Source of the DNA: Rhizophagus clarus
Taxonomy: Eukaryota > Glomeromycota > Glomeromycetes > Glomerales > Glomeraceae
Assembly: GCA_015698045.1 (NCBI GenBank)
Contig: BLAL01000087.1
Span: 1-64,000, forward strand
Direction: 5' to 3'
DNA: 64,000 bases
Each line of letters begins with the position of its first letter. The first letter of the stretch is position 1. Position numbers and translations under genes: made by a program. Below, piece by piece: positions 11,801-23,579 of this stretch. The notes under the pieces were generated by a model. That model was not told the DNA's origin, made no database searches, and worked only from the letters and a program-made list of their open reading frames with translations.

Positions 11801-12407
11801 ACAATAATGATTTAGAAATGGTAATATAAAGCTTTTATTTAATATTTTAAATTCATACAATAACAAAATAATTTTTTTTTTTAGGAGGTTAATAATTATG
11901 GTGTAAGATATGGAAGATTAAGAACTTCGGATGGACAATATATTAGTAGTAGTTGTATAAAAAGAAATAATACAATTGCAAGAAATAATTACTATGCTCA
12001 GGTAAAATTTTTAACTTTGATTACTATCATTGCTATTATTTTGATTTAATTTTGATTTTATATTTTATTTATAAATATTTTAGATAAGACGCACAATAGA
12101 TAAACTTGCCCACAGACCCAACGCGCCTCCTCAACTCGCTATTGTAGATATATATGGAATCATAAATTATTATCTTGTTCATGAATTCAACCATCAGGTT
12201 TACATGTTAGCCTATGTACAATTAACATCAAAAATTGTAGAAGATGAATATGGATGTAAACATTTTACTCAATTCAGATCAAAAGAATTTATCGATGTAA
12301 GATGTTTAGATCATTGTATAGGTTTTGCTAAAATAGATAATAGATATTATATAATTGATAAAGAAAATGCATTTGATGACTCTAATTGGGAAAATATTGG
12401 ACATTGA
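8849..12407 (+). pseudogene. Tnp2-type (En/Spm, CACTA-like) transposase, ten exons, one frameshift
   Basis: Exons with consistent phases: 8849-9156, 9258-9532, 9596-10003, 10084-10346, 10420-10719, 10781-11132, 11216-11338, 11403-11820, 11885-12001, 12084-12407. The N-terminus has a Cys motif (CSCRICKINS), followed by a long acidic Ser/Asp/Glu region (about residues 60-195). Exon 3 has a YDTCKNSCIAF...LASCPICAENR zinc-ribbon-like block. Exons 4-6 carry SGTCDGYQIF, WTGDVPALSKSL, CRFC and FPTDIMHLFFENV, all characteristic of Tnp2 transposases that cut and paste their element. Exon 8 has WTHWQFPMERVCG and the tail resembles the C-terminal part of such proteins. Exon 3 is out of frame on the two sides of a run of nine T (9871-9879), so the gene is broken or contains an assembly indel. 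Element termini were not identified with confidence. Confidence 0.8.
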
Positions 12408-13245
12408 TTTTTTGCAGCAGTTCGCACTTATAATAAAACTTTATTATGGTCTGAATAATTAAGAATATTTGTTGTATATTGCTTAATTTCTAAAAATAGC
12501 TAAACACGAATAAGATTAATCCATTAACTTTATTTGTATCTAAAAATAGCTAAACACGGATAAGCGATGATGAAATAGCTATTATAAGCTATAGATTTTT
12601 TTACTTTGTTTTTTTTTATTTTAATTTCTCCTTCCTAATAAATAATGGTAACAAGTCTATGTTATCTATGTTATTATGTTATTCATAAACTGACTGACGA
12701 AAAAAATATTTTACCAGAAGCAAAGGATACATGATACAAAACCTGAATTTCTGGAATGGGAAAGTCTTAATTAACCCTACTAGAGGAGAAGTTGACTTTA
12801 TCACAGAGAAAGACAGTATGAATACATAAATTTTCTACTACAATATCAATTATAGCGGAAAAACTAGCCAAAGCCTGGGAAGAAGAAAATTATCATTATT
12901 TAATTGACTGAGCCGATTGTGAAAGTTTAATTAATTACGTCAGGAAGGTGGGTTATTTATTTTCTTAAGGATATGGTTGAGGCTTATTAATATGTATTAC
13001 AACATAAAATTATAATATATTCTCAAATCCAATAGTTAGTTATTGTTGAAATTAATATTAACTGATTCTTTTATTTTTTCTATTTTAATGTAGCCATGTC
13101 GAGGTGTTAACTGTAGACGTGTGTAAGTATTTTTTTACTTAAAAATTATTGTTTATTAAACAGGTATGCATCAAACTTTATTATATTGGATTTAAAATCA
13201 AATAACTAAATTACTAATATACCTTTTTCCCCTCTTTAACATGTA
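12408..13245. other. Non-coding downstream of the transposase
   Basis: TCTAAAAATAGCTAAACACG occurs twice (about 12489 and 12539), possibly part of the right subterminal region of the Tnp2 element. No gene is visible. Confidence 0.3.
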
Positions 13246-13413
13246 CACAGGTAGTCTTGATAAATTGGATCTTCGATAAACCAGAAGCTTTGATATATCA
13301 GAGTCGAGTCTGGAACGGATTATTATAGTACTTGTTCTTGATATGTCAGATTTCTCGATATATCAGATTTTTCTGTTGGAATGGACGAGTCCAATTTATT
13401 AAGACCACCTGTG
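13246..13413. mobile_element. 168-bp MITE with long terminal inverted repeats and TA flanks
   Basis: The sequence starting CACAGGTAGTCTTGATAAAT at 13246 is matched in reverse complement by the end at 13413 with two mismatches over about 26 bases, and both sides are flanked by TA. This is the pattern of small non-autonomous Tc1/mariner- or pogo-type elements. The interior contains further near-palindromic ATATCAGA motifs. Confidence 0.75.
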
Positions 13414-14409
13414 TACATTAAATTAAATGGGTCTCGAGTTATTGTGTAATAGGTATGAAAAATAAGTTTTTTCAACTGTATCTTTTCTTTATTTATTTTA
13501 TTTCTGATTTATTTTCGTTTTATATTATATAGTTTCAGAAATATGAAATTAATCATTTTACTATACATAGAAATTATTTGTATTCATTAGTTATTAGCGT
13601 AGCCTTTAAAATGTACACGAATTATTATTGAAATAAAATCAAACCATATCAATATTGTATTTATATACTAAAAATATTGTTAAATCAATATTTTATCAAA
13701 TGTAAAAATGTAATTGAAATAACCTTTAATGTAAGTAAAAATGTATGCTATTTCTAATTAAAAGATACATAAAATATTATTATATTTGAACTAAAATGAC
13801 CTTTAAAACTACTGAAAATATATGTTATTTCTAATTGAAATATTATTGAAATATATGCAAATTACAATTTTATAATATACTGAAAATGGGCTTTAAATAT
13901 TCTTAAATAATGATGAATATATATAATAATACAAAATAAAATTTATCCTGAAATTAAGTAGAAATTAATGACATAATTTTACACTTAAAATATACTTAAA
14001 GAGGCAAAATTTAAGGATATTTTATGAACTTTTTACATATTAAATGCAGTATTTTCAAATATAATTTTAGCATTATTTATGGATATAAATATCTTACATA
14101 AAATATTCTAAAATTATATTTAATTTATACTTATAACATACATAATTTTATAGTTAAATATTCTTAAAATTCAGATTATTTTCAGTATATTTTCAGTATG
14201 TAATTTTCTTACTGGGTATTTGTGGAATGCAATCAAGTTTTGTACTTTTAATTATTTATTGTTTATTTGATTTTTAATTTTAAAGTGTAATTTTACTATT
14301 TAGTTAAATGAAATCAACTTTTTGTGCTTAAGTAAAGTTGTTTAGAATGGTTGAAAATAATTGTGCTTTATTTTTTATAACTCTAGGTATAATATTTATT
14401 GAAAGGTTA
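13414..14409. other. AT-rich non-coding with degenerate repeats
   Basis: Short ATTCTTAAAAT- and ACTGAAAATAT-like motifs recur between 13600 and 14210 in both orientations. They look like the subterminal repeats of another small element whose ends I cannot place. Confidence 0.3.
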
Positions 14410-14429
14410 GTGACCACTGGTCAAAATAA

Positions 14430-14640
14430 ATTCTATCGGGTACATATCAGGGACTTATATATCGGCGGCTAATCGGATAAATATCGGGTATTTTTACATA
14501 TTGGGTACCCGATTTATTACACTTCAAAATATGCCTAATTACCAAGACCCCGATATCTAAACTATTGGTCACCGATATGTTATTTAATATATATCGGGCA
14601 CAGTTTTATCTTACACAAATCGGGTACCCGATATGTGATA
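14430..14640. repeat. Left subterminal palindrome cluster (TATCGGGTACCCGATA type)
   Basis: At least six copies or halves of the motif lie here, for example AATCGGGTACCCGATATG near 14616 and TTGGGTACCCGATTTATT near 14502. The same motif fills the right end of the element. Confidence 0.65.
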
Positions 14641-14911
14641 CAAATTTTAATACGTTAGATTTCATATTATATAACGTATTAAGAAATTTTTTAGAGTTTA
14701 CTTTCTTTATAGATTTTTCTTTTTAGAAAATTTTAATTCGTTTAATGTAGTTAAAAAATTTTTATTGTCTTATTTATTGAATGCATTATCAAGTTTATAA
14801 ATTTTTTGTAAAGTGTTTAAAAGTATAATTATTATTGTTAATATTTTTATTTTATTACGTATTTTATTACAATAAATTAATAAAAAAGTTACAGTCATTT
14901 ATAATACAATT

Positions 14912-14941
14912 TTAAGAAAAGTTTGCTCAAACTTTTCTTAA
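14912..14941. repeat. Perfect 14-bp hairpin
   Basis: TTAAGAAAAGTTTG (14912-14925) is followed after two bases by its exact reverse complement (14928-14941). It lies just beyond the last acceptor of the micro-exon array on the minus strand, where a transcription end or 3' UTR could fall. Confidence 0.55.
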
Positions 14942-14983
14942 TCGTGATCACGTTAGGATCAAGAGGAACAAGGGAAACTGCAA

Positions 14984-15520
14984 CCTAAAATAAATAAAAG
15001 AAACGTTAAACTGTTTCTTTAATATTCAAAAAATATCCCTCCTTCTCTCCTTACATTTCAAGTCTGGAGTCCAGCAATCTGAAAAAAATAAAGAAAGAAA
15101 TGTTAGTAACGTTTCTTTAACATTAAAAAAAAATCACCACCCTTTCCAACTTACATTCCCAAGTCCGGTTCGTCCAAGAAGGCCGGCAACCTAAAAAAAA
15201 TAAAGAAAGAAACATTAGTAACGTTTCTTTAATATTAAAAAAAAATCCCCCGCCCTTTCTAACTTACATTCCCAAGTCTGGTTCGTCCAAGAAGGCCAGC
15301 AACCTAAAAAAAATAAAGAAAGAAACGTTAGTAACGTTTCTTTAATATTAAAAAAAAATCACCACCCTTTCTAACTTACATTTCCCAAGTCCGGTTCGTC
15401 CAAGAAGGCTGGCAACCTAAAAAAAATAAAGAAAGAAATGTTAGTAACGTTTCTTTAATATTAAAAAAAAATTCCTCCCACCCCTTCCAACTTACATTCC
15501 AAGTCCGGGAGTCCAGCAAC
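14984..15520 (-). other. Tandem array of micro-exon-like units
   Basis: Read on the minus strand, five short GC-rich segments (15496-15520, 15380-15416, 15268-15303, 15155-15190, 15055-15078) are each preceded by a T-rich tract ending TTTTAG or TTTCAG and followed by GTAAGT or GTAAGG. A sixth acceptor lies at 14985-14986. The spacers are about 70-79 bases and several contain CGTTACTAACAT, a canonical TACTAAC branch site before a polypyrimidine tract. The central units are 36-37 bases (GTTGCCGGCCTTCTTGGACG and so on) and repeat every 100-116 bases. The three core signals of a fungal intron recurring in register argue that these are duplicated exon-intron units rather than simple satellite DNA. 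The gene they belong to, its start and its frame are unknown. Confidence 0.6.
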
Positions 15521-15610
15521 CTAAAAAAAAAATAAAAAAAAAATTATGGTTTAGAAAACCGTAAAAATAGATTGATTATGATAATCAATGATCGTCAAAT
15601 TAAATTAAAA

Positions 15611-15650
15611 TGCCGAAACTATTGCATGTAAACGCCAAAAGGTTTCGGCA
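15611..15650. repeat. Inverted repeat with 9-bp perfect arms
   Basis: TGCCGAAAC (15611-15619) pairs with GTTTCGGCA (15642-15650). It lies just upstream, on the minus strand, of the first unit of the micro-exon array. Confidence 0.4.
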
Positions 15651-16019
15651 GTTTAGCAAAAATGAGTTTGATCACGTATTTTGAAAATGTGAAAGATTAT
15701 TTCAAGATTTTATATTGTAAATTGATAGATTAGTTCTCTCAATTTGATCTATGGAAAGATTTTAGTAACATTTTGGAAGAATCAGCGATATTAGATCTGT
15801 CACGCCTAAATGTACCTTTTTTAAAAATTTATTGGGGACATTTCATCATTACAATATATTATATAATATATGACGACAGATTGTTTATTTAATTAATACT
15901 TTAATAAAAAAAAAAATGAATGTTTATTGAATAAAAGCAATTTATTATAATAAGCTTTAATTACTTATAATTGAGGTCGAATTTTTTAATTTCAGTTGAA
16001 TATAGGCCGATATTAAATC

Positions 16020-16225
16020 AAATTATAAAATAGTAAAAATATTAAAATAATAATTAGATGACTATATAATATATATATATATTTAATAAAAAATAATAAT
16101 AATAAAAGATAATAAAAAATAAAAAATAATAATAATAAAAATAATAAAAATATAAAAATATAAATAAAAATAAAAATAAAAATAAAATATAAAAAATACA
16201 AAATAAAAAAAAAATAAAAATAAAA
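16020..16225. repeat. A/T-only microsatellite tract
   Basis: The stretch consists almost only of TAA, AAT and AAAT units. The open frame that can be drawn across it is low complexity and not a gene. Confidence 0.7.
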
Positions 16226-16234
16226 AAATATAAT

Positions 16235-16692
16235 TTACGGATTCCGAAGCCGCCGATGCGCAGTGTTTCTACGCCGCCTACGACTGTGGTGGTTCCTTAA
16301 GAAATATATATAAATTTAGAACTTAAATAACTTAAATATAAATTAAAAAAATTCTTAATAATTATCAGGTCTGTCCCAAAACCTTGTGCGGAACTGCCTA
16401 TAATATCTTTCTCCTTCCCGGGACCACCTTCCATTTCGCGCACCATTCCTCCATTCACAGAAATTCTAAAAATGTTAATACTATTAATTTTTTATTTTTT
16501 TTTATTTTTTTTTTATGATTTATTATTATTTTACTAACATTAAAATTCCTGACCAAGTTTCTCCACTTTCTTTCTACCTGTTGGCCAGTGAACCTCACGC
16601 GGAACCGTCTCCGAATTCTTCGAGCTAGGCTCTCCCAGAATTCAGAGCGGTCCTTCCCGGGTATGTCATGGTAGTAGTTGTTCCTTCTCCTT
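16235..16692 (-). pseudogene. Myb/SANT-like DNA-binding gene, copy 1 (5' truncated, splice donor lost)
   Basis: Exon a (about 16539-16692) encodes the second and third helices of a Myb/SANT- or trihelix-like fold: DRSEFWESLARRI, then FTGQQVERKWRNLVRNFN. It ends at a GTTAGT donor. Exon b (16366-16465) encodes EWRNGARNGRWSREGERYYR...FRTRFWDR. Exon c after TTAAG (16294 downward) gives a basic tail NHHSRRRRRNTAHRRLRNP and stop at 16235. In copy 2 the donor after exon b is G|GTAATT; here the same place reads G|ATAATT, and the phase into exon c no longer fits. The first helix is missing. It lies inside the element 14410-18968. A DNA-binding role is inferred from the tryptophan spacing. Confidence 0.55.
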
Positions 16693-17739
16693 TACATTAT
16701 TTATTTAATTTTTAGATCAGGAAACGTAAGAGAAAAAAAAACTAGAATATGATCAAAGTTATTTATTAGTTTTCATTTAATTTTTTACCTCCTATATCTT
16801 ATTAAATATTCAGTTATTGCATCAGTCCAATTTGCGGGCATTTTAAGAAAAAGAATATATAATAATAAAAAATAACGGCAACAAATTTTAAGAAAAAGAA
16901 TATATAATAGAAATAACGACAACAAATTTATTGTAAGAAAAAAAAAAAGATGAAACCTCTTTTTAAAAACAATTTTTTATCACCTTGTATTATTATATTA
17001 ATTACCCTTCAAGAACATTTACGTAAATTGTTCTAATTTCTCAAATATGTCATGATTGTTATGATCTGTCTTCTTTATATTAATTATAATACAGATACAG
17101 ATCTACAATACAATCAATCACAATGAACAAGTTAAACTCGACCTAAACTCAATTGTTATGATCGTGATTCCAAAATATCAAGATAAAGGTCTTCTTTTTA
17201 ATTATATATCAAATCTAAAAAAGGTAAAATCTAATAATACAGATACGTAAATAAATAGTGTTTTTTATTTTGGTTTATAATAAGCTTTTGCCAATTATAG
17301 ACTACAAATAAAACAATTACAGATCTACAATACATTACACAAAGATCTTGAGCGAACGAGTTAAACTTGAGTTAAACTCGAGTTCAACTCGAGTTCAAAG
17401 CGAACAATTTAAATTCAAAATAAAATATCCAAGATTAACAAAAAAGTTGGTAACGTTATAATGAAATCGGTAGTAAAACTTAATTTAATCATCTTTAATT
17501 AGGTATAAAAATTCTGATAAATTTAATAAAATCAGTGATTTTTTAATAATTTTATCAACTCAAGTTGAGCACGAATAGTGAATAATCAAGTTTGTGCTTC
17601 TTCGCTAATATTGACTTGTGCATTCGATAGGTGACCGATTTTGTGGCTGATGTGGCTGAATATAATATTACCCAAATAACCAATAAAAATTGATAATTTT
17701 GTTGATCATGTGATTGCACGATCATGATTTAATTATTTA

Positions 17740-17774
17740 TTTATCGTTTTTTTTTTTTTTTTTTTTTTTTTTCA
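17740..17774. repeat. Long poly(T) tract
   Basis: An uninterrupted run of about 30 T follows TTTATCG. No gene is attached to it. Confidence 0.6.
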
Positions 17775-17869
17775 AAAACTTTTTCTCTCTCTCAAATTTT
17801 TACTTTATTGTTTTGTCTAAAAAATAAAGATAAAGGTATATTTTTTGTTGAAATTTCTTTTCCCATTAT

Positions 17870-18360
17870 TATGTTATTCTTAACACTCTTATTAATATAT
17901 TTTTCCAATGTATTTCTTCTCACTAACGTCCTAAACAATGTTCTACTATCGAGTTTTTTACTTTATTGGTTTTTCTAAAAAATAAATACAAAGGTACATT
18001 TTTTGTTGAAATTTCTTTTTCCATCCTGTTAACACTCTTACTAATATTTTTTTCTAATGTATTTCCTCCTACTAACGTTCCTACTAACAATGTTCTACTG
18101 TTAAACATTTTTTATTTCTTACTTTTACTAACACTTCTACTAACATTAACACTAACATTAATACTTATACTTTATATTTTTTTTTATTGACGTTCCTTTT
18201 CTACTTCTACTAACTTTCATACTAACATTAATACTAACACTTTATAATGTAAAAATTTTTTTATTAACGTTCCTTTTCTTTTGCTAACACTTCTACTAAT
18301 ATTCATACTAACACTTTTATTACTAACATTTTACTTTCTTTCAAATTAAATAGATATAAT
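17870..18360. repeat. TACTAAC-rich repeat tract of element 1
   Basis: On the plus strand, ACTAACA with T-rich spacers recurs more than fifteen times, for example CTTCTACTAACATTAACACT. A longer unit of about 160 bases (around AATGTTCTACT and TTTTTTGTTGAAATTTCTTT) is duplicated at 17815-17945 and 17955-18105. A similar tract is in the second element at 23580-24500. Confidence 0.5.
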
Positions 18361-18589
18361 GAAATGAAAACAAGCAAACAAGTGAACATTAATTGTAAAT
18401 TTGTGTAAAGAGTAGTGAATTTTTTTTATAATATTTTTTGTATAATATTTTTTTTTATTATCGATTGAAAATATAAATAAAACTTTCAGTAATTACAATT
18501 AAATGAATTAAATTACTTTTAAATTACAATTGTATTTAAATTATAAATCTACTACTATTAATGCCCCATAAATGCTATACTTTTCGGCT

Positions 18590-18950
18590 ATCCGATATGT
18601 GTGAAAATTATGAAATTATGCTTATATTTCAAATACAAATAGGATACATATCGGGTATATATAGGATACTTATTAGCACTATCCGATAAGTGTATAATAT
18701 CTGTCCGATATTTTTTTAAAATATATCGGGTACCCAATAAATCTATGATATGTAACCGATATTTAACTACCCAATATGTATGAGAAATGTACCCGATATG
18801 TACGTTATATGTCACCGATTTTCTGCATCTGACGGGTACATATCGGGTACCCGATATGTGTAGTATTATTAAATAGCATACACATATTTCACACATATCG
18901 GGTACATATCAGGTACCCGATATGTACCCAATATGTACCCGATAGCATCG
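18590..18950. repeat. Right subterminal palindrome cluster (TATCGGGTACCCGATA type)
   Basis: About a dozen copies or halves of the CGGGTACCCG palindrome occur here, including CATATCGGGTACCCGATATG near 18839. An open frame that can be drawn across it on the minus strand is a by-product of the repeats. Confidence 0.65.
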
Positions 18951-18968
18951 ATTTTGACTAGTGGACCC

Positions 18969-20749
18969 TATAATAGTATTAATTTTTAAATTTTTAATAT
19001 TTTGGGTATTTAAATTAAGTTATTTATTACATTAAAATTTATTTGTATTTTAATTTTTATAATAAATTATACTATAAATATATTATTTATAAAAGTTTTT
19101 ATATATGTCATAAAATGAGTTGCTTAGCAATATAAAATTTTTGATATTATAATAAAATTTTGCTTAGCAGAGTTTAAAATAATTTGCTTATTGATCATAG
19201 TAAAAAATTTGGATTTTAATGTGACCTATATATATATTATTTGAGGTCCTATTCTAATAATACTTTCAGCCCAGATTAAATATTTTACATCCAGTTTAGA
19301 GAACTGGTCAGATTATTTTTTTTGATAAAGTAACCAGATTTAGAAGATTTAGTTTAATTGTTATTGTAGTTGTTAGTATTAAAATCTAAAAAAAAAATAT
19401 TAGATCCAGGTTTGGTCTTATGAAAAGACTTTTTGTATTACCAATTCGAATGAAATTGCAAAGTTTCTTGAAATTAAGAGTGAAATAATAACACTAAAAG
19501 ATTTATTTATTATTCTAAAGCTGAGGATTATTAATGTAAGTGAAAATATAATCCCAAGTATCAAAATAACCTATTATTTTTCTAGACCTGTCAACTTCTT
19601 TTATAATCTTAAAAGATTTTATGCTACTATCCAATAAGAATTGGTGAAGATATCTATTTAGAAAAAAAGAAGCATCTGTTATATCATCTAGAAGATTGTA
19701 TATAATAGTTTAGAATTTCTCATATTATTTTCTTTCTGAAAGATTTCAGAAAACAAGAAACCATCAAACAGGGATTTCTTCTAAGCTAACAGTCTAGTTC
19801 TCTTTATTATAACATTTCAAGCATTCATAATTAGGAATCAGTCAGATTTTTAAAAAACTTCTATATAAAAAGTTATAAGTGTTTAAAATTAGGTGATTTT
19901 TATATAATCAGCTTATTTTTGAAATAAACTAAATCACATGAATGCAATTTTATTGGTCAACTTTTACAATTATTAAATTTAACCTAAAAATTTAAATTTA
20001 ATTATTTTTCTATTCCCAAAGCTATTTTTCTTTTTTTAAAAAATTATTTTCTTTTATATCTATGCTTGTATTTGATTATTTTATTTTTCTTACAAAATTA
20101 CAAATTCTTATTAGCTATTTGTCATTTATGTGACAAAAATTTGAAACAAATTCCAAATATTGTTAAGTATAAACTTTTGACATCATATGTATTTTATTAT
20201 ACAATAAAGTTAATTTTAATTTTTTATTAAAAATTATAGAATTAAATTTTATTAAAAAATTTCATATAAATTCTTGAAATCATTTATTATAAAAAATTAA
20301 TTAAAAATATATTTATTTAATAAATTTTATAAAATTATCTTAGTATAATTAAATTAAGCATATGAATAAACTGTACTGTACGCTGTACTGTATGATTAAT
20401 TAAAAAAGTTCATATAGTACAGTATAATGCTTATATTGTATATATATATAAGTATTGTACTATACTGTATGAAAAATAAAAAAATTCATACAGTATAATT
20501 AAAATCAGATTATATGATTGAAGTATAATTTAACTTAAAAAATATTTTTCACAAAAAGTAATTTTATTATAAATACATTGTTAAAGTAAAATTAAAATTA
20601 TACATTATATAATATTAAAAATCTTAAAAGTTTATTTGTTTATTAAATAATTTATTTATTTATTTATTTATTAAAACCTTTAAATGATAAAAATCACATA
20701 ATAATATATATATGTAAAGATTACTGATTAATCCAGAATTAAAAATTTA
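18969..20749. other. AT-rich non-coding
   Basis: No gene is visible. Near 20360-20510, TACAGTATA-type palindromes form an imperfect hairpin. Confidence 0.4.
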
Positions 20750-21110
20750 TAGTTACTTAATAATAAATAAAAATGAAAAAATAGGGGAATAAAATAAAAT
20801 AAAGAGAAATAAAGAAATGAAAAGAAAGAAAAAAGACAAATCAAAGAAGATGATAAAAAAGTAAAGAAATAAAAAAAAAACAAAAAGAATAAATAAAGGG
20901 AAAAATAGAAAAAGTGAAAAAAAGATAAAGAAATAGAAAAAAAAAGAATAAGAGATTAAAAAAAATAAAGGATAAAGAAGAAAATAAAAAAAGAATAGAA
21001 ATAAAAAAGGGATAATGATGAACAAGAATAAAGAATGATAAATAGGATGAAAAAGAAATGAAAATCATAAAGTTTAAAAAAATAAAAGAGTAAAATAATA
21101 AAAATGACAA
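20750..21110. repeat. Purine-rich strand-asymmetric tract
   Basis: About 360 bases consist mainly of A and G with few pyrimidines on the plus strand. The open frames drawn on the other strand are Phe/Leu/Ile-rich by-products. A similar tract resumes at about 25010, immediately to the right of the element 21160-25004. Confidence 0.6.
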
Positions 21111-21199
21111 ATTCCACAAAGAAATGAATTGAATAACATTAGTAAAAAATAAAATATAACATCAGGAAATTTTATAGGGCGAAAAATTGCATAAGTTTA

Positions 21200-21775
21200 C
21201 GATTTTGTAAGTTTACGAAAGTTTATGGCATAATATTTCGAAAAATTTCGAAATATTACATAAGTTTACAATTTCGTAAGATTTATGTGATATTACGGTC
21301 AAAATATTACGCAAGTTTTCAATATCGTAAGATTTACGCAATATTACGGTCAAAATATTACGCAAGTTTTCAATATTGTAAGATTTACGCAATATTATGG
21401 TCAAAATATTTCAAAAATTTACGAGATTGTAAACCTGCATAATATTACAGTTGAAATATTTCAAAAATTTATGAAACTGTAAACCTGCGTAATATTACGG
21501 TCAAAATATTCTGCAAATTTACGAAACTGTAAACCTGTGTAATATTACGGTTGAAATATTTCAAAAATTTACGAGACTGTAAACCTGCGTAATATTACGG
21601 TTAAAATATTTTGAAAATTTACAAGATTGTAAACCTGCGTAATATTACGGTTAAAATATTTTGAAAATTTACGAGATTGTAAATCTGCGTAATATTACGG
21701 TTAAAATATTTCAAAAATTTACGAGACTGTAAACTTGCGTAATATTACGGTTAAAATATTTCAAAAATTTAATAT
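21200..21775. repeat. Left subterminal tandem array, about 60-bp unit
   Basis: About nine to ten units contain GCGTAATATTACGGTTAAAA, then ATATTTCAAAAATTTACGAG and a CTGTAAACCT block. Units near 21540-21770 are most alike; those near 21200-21400 are more diverged. Confidence 0.75.
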
Positions 21776-22164
21776 TACTATTCGATCGTTAAAGCTACGT
21801 ATGCAGTAGAACATATACAAGGGGCATGTGATACTATTGAATAATCAAAAATAATATAAACACCTTTTCTTTTATATAAACACCTTTTTTTTAAAGTTTG
21901 AGAAAACAAATTTATTTTTATTTACGAATTTTTTATCATTTACAATTTTTATGTTAAAATTAAAGTAAATTCTAATTTTTATTATAATTTAATAAAAAAA
22001 TACACATTTGATACTTGTTCGTTACTATTTTATAAAATAGTACCCAGGCTGTACGGCGTGGACGTCAGTATCAGTCACAGCCCAAAAAAAACGTGAGTCT
22101 CCAGCCGATATTTGGTATGGACTGGGCCTAGCTACTCACTTAATAAATAAAAAAATAAAAATAA

Positions 22165-22842
22165 TTATCTTCTACGATACGTAGGTAAGTTTCTCCTTCT
22201 TCTACGATCATCACGCGTGACTAAAATTGATCAAATTTATCAAATTTAAAACATGAATGTAAATATTAATTATAAATTTTATTATAGTATAATTACCCGA
22301 CCTCTCCCAAAATCTCGTTCTAAATTCACGATAATATCTTTGGTCAGTACGCGTCCACAGCCGCCGCTCAGGGTTACCATTACGATAAAGGACATAGTTC
22401 TAAATATCAAAATCAGTTTGAATATTCGATAAATACATTTAATTTATATGAATGTAATTTTATTTATTTACTTACATGGTAATCCCTGACGAGGTTCCTC
22501 CACTTTTGGCTGCCTGTTGCCCAGAAACCCTCGTTCAAAATATTCTATTTATTCTGATTCAATTAAATGGATTGGTTAATTTGAATTTAAATTCTAATGA
22601 TTAATAAAATAAAGGCTACTATGCCGCGTTTGCCTTGAATTTAAATTCTTTCTTAAAGAAATTATAGATATTAGTCATATGAACCTATTGGCAACAGAGT
22701 CCCAAAAATTATAGCGGCTTCTACCATTAATATTGTGGTAGGCGCAGTTTCTGTCTCGGCGTATGTCAACAAGTTCGTCCATCATAGCCCAGTTCCAATG
22801 GACGTTATAGTGGGAACGACGTGAACGTGTGTGGCGAGGCAT
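22165..22842 (-). pseudogene. Myb/SANT-like DNA-binding gene, copy 2
   Basis: The start is the ATG at 22842 (MPRHTRSRRSHYNV, basic). The first helix NWAMMDELVDIRRD and second helix RYNFWDSVANR lie in exon 1. Exon 2 (22476-22544) gives the third helix ATGSQKWRNLVRDYH and ends at GTAAGT. Exon 3 (22297-22399) encodes YRNGNPERRLWTRTDQRYYR...RFWERS. Exon 4 (22165-22220) encodes a basic tail TRDDRRRRRNLPTYRRR. Phases from exon 2 to exon 4 agree. Between exon 1 and exon 2 no pair of splice sites restores the frame, and copy 1 has no intron there, so about 140 bases look inserted. Myb/SANT-like proteins accompany transposases in PIF/Harbinger elements, which is one possible affinity. Confidence 0.55.
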
Positions 22843-23579
22843 TATTAGTTTAGATTTGATTTTTATAATTTGATTTTGGGATGAGTAAAAATTTGAAAGA
22901 AAGTCGTAAAATGTCACTTTAAATAAAATTTGAACAATACCTCTTTGGTTTGATTTTATTTCTCATTTCAATTAAAATTTAATTTATTACACTTTTCATC
23001 ATTAAACATATTAATTAAATCATGTACAATGTTTAATTGTTTTAAATATAAATATCAATATATCATATTTAAAAATAAAACAATTTATTATCAGCACATT
23101 CTATTGAATTTTAAATATTTTGCATACATTTCTTAAAAAAATTAATTTTTTTTAATCAATTTAATTAAAAATAATTATATTCTGATTAAATATTTTGCGT
23201 ACATTTCTTAAAAAAATCATAAAAAAAAATCTTGTACATCGTACATGCAATTACTAAATATCATCCCCTTGTGATAAATAAAAAATTACGCAACACAAAT
23301 TCAACACAAATTCAACACAAATTTAACAAATTTAACGAAATTTGGCCAAAATTAATAATTTTTTACCAGAATTATCAACACAAATTGAACACAAATTGAA
23401 CACAAGTTTCAGTCACGATTTATTTATGTCACGCACGCGTTGTTGATAATTAAATAAATAAATCTGCATGATATGATTGTGCATACAGTATCGTATTTTC
23501 TGGCCAATCAAAATTAGGCTGATCCTTACATGTGATTTAATCTGCACGCGTTTTTTGTTCTATTTATTTTTTGTCTCTT

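Larger units (their letters stand above)
14410..18968. mobile_element. 4.56-kb terminal-inverted-repeat element with Myb/SANT-like gene and micro-exon array
   Basis: The left end GTGACCACTGGTCAAAAT (from 14410) matches the reverse complement of the right end (GGGTCCACTAGTCAAAAT, ending at 18968), and the similarity continues into CTATCGGGTACATAT. Both ends are flanked by TA. Inside each end lies a cluster of TATCGGGTACCCGATA-type palindromes (14430-14640 and 18590-18950), like the transposase-binding arrays of other DNA transposons. Cargo on the minus strand is a damaged Myb/SANT-like gene (16235-16692) and a micro-exon-like array (14984-15520). A TACTAAC-rich tract fills 17870-18360. No transposase is visible, so it would be non-autonomous. 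The element at 21160-25004 has the same order of parts. Confidence 0.6.

Noticed and set aside
16013..16201. Phe/Leu/Ile frame of 62 codons
   Set aside because: It is an A/T microsatellite translated on one strand.
18588..18896. 102-codon minus-strand frame with repeated RYV and SHT words
   Set aside because: It is produced by the TATCGGGTACCCGATA repeat cluster at the right end of the element.
20753..21119. Two Phe-rich minus-strand frames
   Set aside because: They come from the purine-rich tract and have no coding composition.
21200..21775. Regular repeats that might suggest a CRISPR array
   Set aside because: The roughly 60-bp units are contiguous and diverged with no unique spacers, and the window is eukaryotic.
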